Of a stretch of DNA of 64,000 nt, positions 60,973 through 64,000 are shown piece after piece (within the stretch, counting starts at the first letter, position 1; each line of letters begins with the position of its first letter). The stretch is taken from assembly GCF_001590685.1 (NCBI RefSeq), contig NZ_CP014616.1, positions 2,665,001 through 2,729,000 of the forward strand, written 5' to 3'. The stretch is from Sporosarcina psychrophila. Lineage in GTDB: Bacteria; Bacillota; Bacilli; Bacillales_A; Planococcaceae. A program made the translations under genes and the position numbers. A model generated the notes under the pieces. That model saw nothing but the letters and a program-made list of their open reading frames with translations. It had not been told where the DNA came from and made no database searches.

Positions 60973-62097
60973 ATGAATGCTATGATAAACAGAAAAAACA
61001 CACGTCCTGTACGAGTTGGTAACCTGACAATCGGCGGAAGTGATGAGCTTTTCATCCAAAGTATGACAACGACCAAGACACATGACGTCGAAGCAACAGT
61101 CGCAGAAATCATGCGTTTAGAAGATGCCGGATGCCAAATTGTCCGTGTTGCGTGTCCAGATGAGCGCGCGGCATATGCTATCGGTGAAATCAAAAAACGT
61201 ATCAACATTCCTCTTGTCGTCGATATCCATTTCGACTATAAATTAGCGTTGATCGCTATTGAACAAGGGGCAGACAAAATTCGGATTAACCCTGGTAATA
61301 TCGGAAGACAGGCAAAAGTCGAAGCTGTCGTCAATGCAGCTAAAGCAAAAGGTATTCCGATTCGAATTGGTGTCAACGCCGGTTCACTTGAGAAAAAAAT
61401 TCTTGAAAAATATGGCTATCCAACTGCCGACGGAATGGTAGAGAGTGCTCTGCATCATATTAAAATATTGGAAGACCTTGATTTCCACGATATCATCGTG
61501 TCGTTAAAAGCTTCCGATGTAAATTTAGCGGTCGAAGCGTATCAAAAAGCTGCGGCAGCATTCGATTATCCCTTGCACCTCGGTATTACAGAGTCTGGGA
61601 CGTTGTTTTCGGGGTCTATTAAGAGCTCTGCGGGTCTCGGCACCCTTCTATCAGCAGGCATCGGCAACACGATGCGTGTATCACTGAGTGCCGATCCTGT
61701 CCAAGAGGTTAAAGTGGCACGGGAGTTGCTAAAAATATTCGGTCTTTCCTCAAACGCCGCGACACTTATTTCATGCCCTACATGCGGACGAATTGAAATT
61801 GACCTTATTACGATCGCAAATGAAATTGAAGAATATATTTCGCATATTAAAGCTCCACTTAAAGTGGCAGTGCTTGGCTGTGCAGTCAACGGTCCCGGCG
61901 AAGCGCGTGAAGCGGATATTGGAATCGCGGGTGCACGTGGCGAAGGCCTTCTCTTCATGAAAGGAAAAACAGTCCGCAAAGTACCGGAAGCAACGATGGT
62001 TGAAGAGTTAAAAATCGAAATCGACAAGCTTGCGGAAGAGTATTTCGAAAAGAAAAGACAGGAAGAACTCCTCCTGCAAGGTGAGACAGCGGAATGA
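60973..62097 (+). CDS. ispG: 4-hydroxy-3-methylbut-2-enyl-diphosphate synthase (flavodoxin)
   Basis: 374 residues. TIM-barrel N-terminus ('[20 protein letters not shown]'), then an iron-sulfur domain with '[12 protein letters not shown]' and '[11 protein letters not shown]' supplying the 4Fe-4S cysteines. Penultimate step of the MEP isoprenoid pathway. Confidence 0.96.
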   Translation: MNAMINRKNTRPVRVGNLTIGGSDELFIQSMTTTKTHDVEATVAEIMRLEDAGCQIVRVACPDERAAYAIGEIKKRINIPLVVDIHFDYKLALIAIEQGADKIRINPGNIGRQAKVEAVVNAAKAKGIPIRIGVNAGSLEKKILEKYGYPTADGMVESALHHIKILEDLDFHDIIVSLKASDVNLAVEAYQKAAAAFDYPLHLGITESGTLFSGSIKSSAGLGTLLSAGIGNTMRVSLSADPVQEVKVARELLKIFGLSSNAATLISCPTCGRIEIDLITIANEIEEYISHIKAPLKVAVLGCAVNGPGEAREADIGIAGARGEGLLFMKGKTVRKVPEATMVEELKIEIDKLAEEYFEKKRQEELLLQGETAE

Positions 62098-62681
62098 GAA
62101 ACCTCCGCTTCGGCATCGACATTGATGGTACAGTGACATGCCCCACTTCTCTCTTGCCGCATATCAATGAACAGTTCGGATGTAATCTTGTCCTTGATGA
62201 TATTAAAGAATATGACTTAACAAAAGCATTTACAGTAGATGAAAAAGCATTCTACGAGTGGTATAAAGGTGCGGAGGCACATATTTACAAAACGTCTCCC
62301 GCACAACAATATGCCAAAGACATTTTAACTAGCTTTCAAGCGCAGTTTGAACTGTATTACATTTCTGCCCGTGGCCATCATGTCTATGACTCCACGCTGG
62401 ACTGGTTCAAACAACAGGAAATCCCGTACGATCATATCGAACTTGTCGGAAGTCATTATAAAATTGAGACCGCGAAAAAGTTCGGTGTTCATGCATTTTT
62501 TGAAGACAAGCATGACAACGCGGTTGAAATCCATGAAGAACTCGACATTCCTGTCATACTATTTGACACACCGTATAACAGGATGCCGATTCCTGAAGGC
62601 GTCATCCGAGTCTACGATTGGCAAGAAGCGAATAGTTGGATCAAGAAGTTATTTCCTATAGAAGAACCTTCATTTAATTAA
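62094..62681 (+). CDS. yqfW: HAD-superfamily nucleotidase-like protein YqfW
   Basis: 195 residues with the HAD motif '[12 protein letters not shown]' at the start, 'YYISARGHH' (motif II) and '[11 protein letters not shown]' (motif IV). Overlaps ispG by 4 nt, as in other Bacillales. Probably a 5'-nucleotidase-type phosphatase. Confidence 0.85.
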   Translation: MRNLRFGIDIDGTVTCPTSLLPHINEQFGCNLVLDDIKEYDLTKAFTVDEKAFYEWYKGAEAHIYKTSPAQQYAKDILTSFQAQFELYYISARGHHVYDSTLDWFKQQEIPYDHIELVGSHYKIETAKKFGVHAFFEDKHDNAVEIHEELDIPVILFDTPYNRMPIPEGVIRVYDWQEANSWIKKLFPIEEPSFN

Positions 62682-62726
62682 AAAAACGGTGTGAAACTCT
62701 CATGATAGAGTTTCACACCGTTTTTT
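62681..62726. terminator. Terminator after yqfW
   Basis: ACGGTGTGAAACTCT and AGAGTTTCACACCGT form a 15-bp stem with CATGAT loop between A6 and T6 runs. Confidence 0.92.
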
Positions 62727-62740
62727 CGACTTAGAATTAT

Positions 62741-62947
62741 GTTTAGCTTCAGCGCCCTAGACCCTCGAGTCGCTTCAAGCCTTGTAGAGACGCCACTACG
62801 TACCTGCAAGGTTGCTGGGTACGTAGTGGGGAGGGATTGAACTTCATCCCTCCTTGTCGCGACAGGACGTCACGGTTTTAAGACCGCTTCCTCTTAAGTG
62901 GCGCACTTATGCTGCGTTCCTTTTAGGCGCCTTCCGCTTTTCATTGT
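62741..62947 (+). repeat. Dispersed hairpin repeat, copy A
   Basis: Begins TTAGCTTCAGCGCC and ends GGCGCCTTCCGCTTTTCATT. Centre has ACTACGTACC/GGGTACGTAGT and GGAGGGAT/ATCCCTCC hairpins and a CCCTCGAGTCGCTTC segment like the dispersed repeats of Bacillaceae. No gene lies in the 62682-63061 gap. Confidence 0.7.
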
Positions 62948-63068
62948 GTCTAGCTTCAGGCGCCAGCCGCTCTGGTCATAAGCAATCCAGCTATGTGGCA
63001 AAGATCGCCACGTCGCTGGATCGACTTATGCCTGTCGCATCTGGAAGGCGCCTTCCGCTTTTCATTGT
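62946..63068 (+). repeat. Dispersed hairpin repeat, copy B
   Basis: Begins TGTCTAGCTTCAGGCGCC, ends GGCGCCTTCCGCTTTTCATTGT, with a CCAGC...GCTGG hairpin enclosing GTGGC/GCCAC in the centre. Abuts copy A and runs over the stop codon of zur. Confidence 0.7.
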
Positions 63069-63478
63069 TCCACACATAGCGGACATTTTCCGTAGATTTC
63101 GAATTTATGTCCTTCCACTTCATAGTCGGGTAAATTAACAGTAATCATTTCCATAGGGCAATGCGGGATGCTGCGCGTCTTACCACATGCAGTACAGATG
63201 AAATGATGATGGTGGATGCCTGGATCACATTGCATACGGAAATTTCGTTCCCCATTCAAATCGGTTTCTTCCAGAATACCGAGTTCAGAAAACGTCGTCA
63301 AGTTTCGATAAATTGTATCGAAACTTATTCCAGGGTTATCCTTCGCCATGAAATTCTTCACTTCAAGAGCCGTTAAATAGCGGTCTTTATGCGAAAAGAA
63401 CTGTAAAATTGTATCTCTATTTTTCGTCCGTTTAAATTGATTTTCCTGAAGAATCCGCCATGCCTCATCGAGTGTCAT
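63062..63478 (-). CDS. zur: Fur-family metal regulator, probably Zur
   Basis: 138 residues. HTH ('LTALEVKNFMAKDNPGISFD' and following) and a C-terminal domain with 'HHHHFICTACGKTRSIPHCP' and 'CPLC' zinc-binding cysteines. The adjacent znuB-like permease and synteny with yqfV favour Zur over PerR or Fur. Confidence 0.85.
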   Translation of the reverse strand: MTLDEAWRILQENQFKRTKNRDTILQFFSHKDRYLTALEVKNFMAKDNPGISFDTIYRNLTTFSELGILEETDLNGERNFRMQCDPGIHHHHFICTACGKTRSIPHCPMEMITVNLPDYEVEGHKFEIYGKCPLCVEQ

Positions 63479-64000
63479 ACCAACTCCCCCTTCACTGTAC
63501 GGGCATTACGTCCGCCTTGTATTTTCTTCCAAGCGAGTACCACTAACAAAATAACTATCGATGTGACGACAATCGTTCCCCCCGGAGCAATATCAAGATA
63601 ATAGGCAGAAACAAGACCAATGATAACCGCTAACTCACCGAAAATAATGGAGTAGATCATCGCGCTCTTAAAACTTTTCGCAAGTTGGATAGCTGCCGCT
63701 ACCGGAATCGTCATAAGTGATGATACAAGTAAAATACCGACAATCCGCATAGAAGCCCCAATAACAAGCGCTACAATGATCATGAACACCATCTGGATAT
63801 AGCGTGAATTAATACCAGAAACCTTGGCATACTCCCCATCGAATGATAAGGCAAATAGTTCTTTATAAAGAAATCGGATATAAGTGATGACAATGATTGC
63901 AATGATGATAACAACGAAAAGATCCTGCCTGCTAACCGCTGACACTGAACCGAATAAATAGCCAATCAAATCAGAGCCATAGCCTTTCGATAATGAGATG
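63475..64000 (-). CDS. Zinc ABC transporter permease (ZnuB/AdcB-like), N-terminus off window
   Basis: Open to the right edge; 175 residues visible, with at least four TM helices and the ABC-3 permease pattern ('SKGYGSDLIGYLFGSV', 'GILLVSSLMTIPVAAAIQLA', 'YYLDIAPGGTIV'). Stop overlaps the zur ATG, so zinc uptake and zur are one unit. Confidence 0.88.
   Translation of the reverse strand, partial: ISLSKGYGSDLIGYLFGSVSAVSRQDLFVVIIIAIIVITYIRFLYKELFALSFDGEYAKVSGINSRYIQMVFMIIVALVIGASMRIVGILLVSSLMTIPVAAAIQLAKSFKSAMIYSIIFGELAVIIGLVSAYYLDIAPGGTIVVTSIVILLVVLAWKKIQGGRNARTVKGELV

Noticed and set aside
1..64000. CRISPR array, rRNA or tRNA genes
   Set aside because: No regularly spaced repeats and no rRNA or tRNA sequence was recognised; the attachment site is in comGC and not in a tRNA gene.

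Overview
The window is part of a low-to-moderate GC Gram-positive (Firmicutes) chromosome. Positions 1 to about 45,370 are the greater part of a siphovirus-type prophage. From about 45,370 to the right edge the sequence is host chromosome with the gene order known from the comG-yqg-yqf region of Bacillus subtilis: comGC', comGB, comGA, yqgY, yqgX, yqgW, yqgU, yqgS, yqgQ, yqgN, rpmG, pbpA, sodA, yqgC, yqgB, yqfZ, ispG, yqfW, zur, znuB-like. Gene content, frequent TTG starts and strong AGGAGG ribosome sites point to Bacillales. Planococcaceae (Sporosarcina-like) is my guess, held weakly.

Prophage layout, right to left: a tyrosine integrase pseudogene (44.1-45.3 kb), a rightward lysogeny/cargo block (40.0-44.0 kb: ImmR-like repressor, ImmA-like metallopeptidase, SHOCT protein, Excalibur protein, and a DUF6978-like plus DUF1828/DUF1829 pair), a divergent Cro/CI switch with TAACG-N5-CGTTA operators, then a leftward early region (39.8-21 kb). 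The early region holds a Rha antirepressor, SbcC-like ATPase, RecT, a metallo-beta-lactamase-fold protein, replication initiator, DnaC-like loader, SSB, MazG-like protein, DUF1064 nuclease-like protein, XtrA, two-TM membrane proteins and an ArpU/sigma-like late regulator. Next come the late genes (19.5 kb to position 1): terminases, portal, minor head protein, a small accessory island, scaffold, capsid, head-tail connectors, tail tube, tape measure, Dit and a large tail-tip protein that runs off the left edge. Lysis genes and the left attachment site lie outside the window.

Three points stand out. First, the prophage sits inside comGC: the first 17 codons of the competence pilin gene remain next to comGB and then run into phage DNA, so the host should lack ComGC. 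The integrase has an in-frame stop and a frameshift, so this looks locked. Second, a small late-operon island encodes a Tad2-like (DUF2829) protein translationally coupled to a protein I recognise as the Acb2/Tad1-hairpin type, i.e. two candidate signal-sponge anti-defence proteins. Third, several cargo loci show how modules were exchanged: a duplicated xtrA-membrane protein-terminator unit, a homing-endonuclease-like insertion that recreated the start of the next gene, and rightward cassettes inserted against the direction of the early operon.

The prophage shows decay: two small genes and the integrase each carry an in-frame TAA. The host part looks intact apart from comGC and contains a dispersed hairpin-repeat family with three copies.
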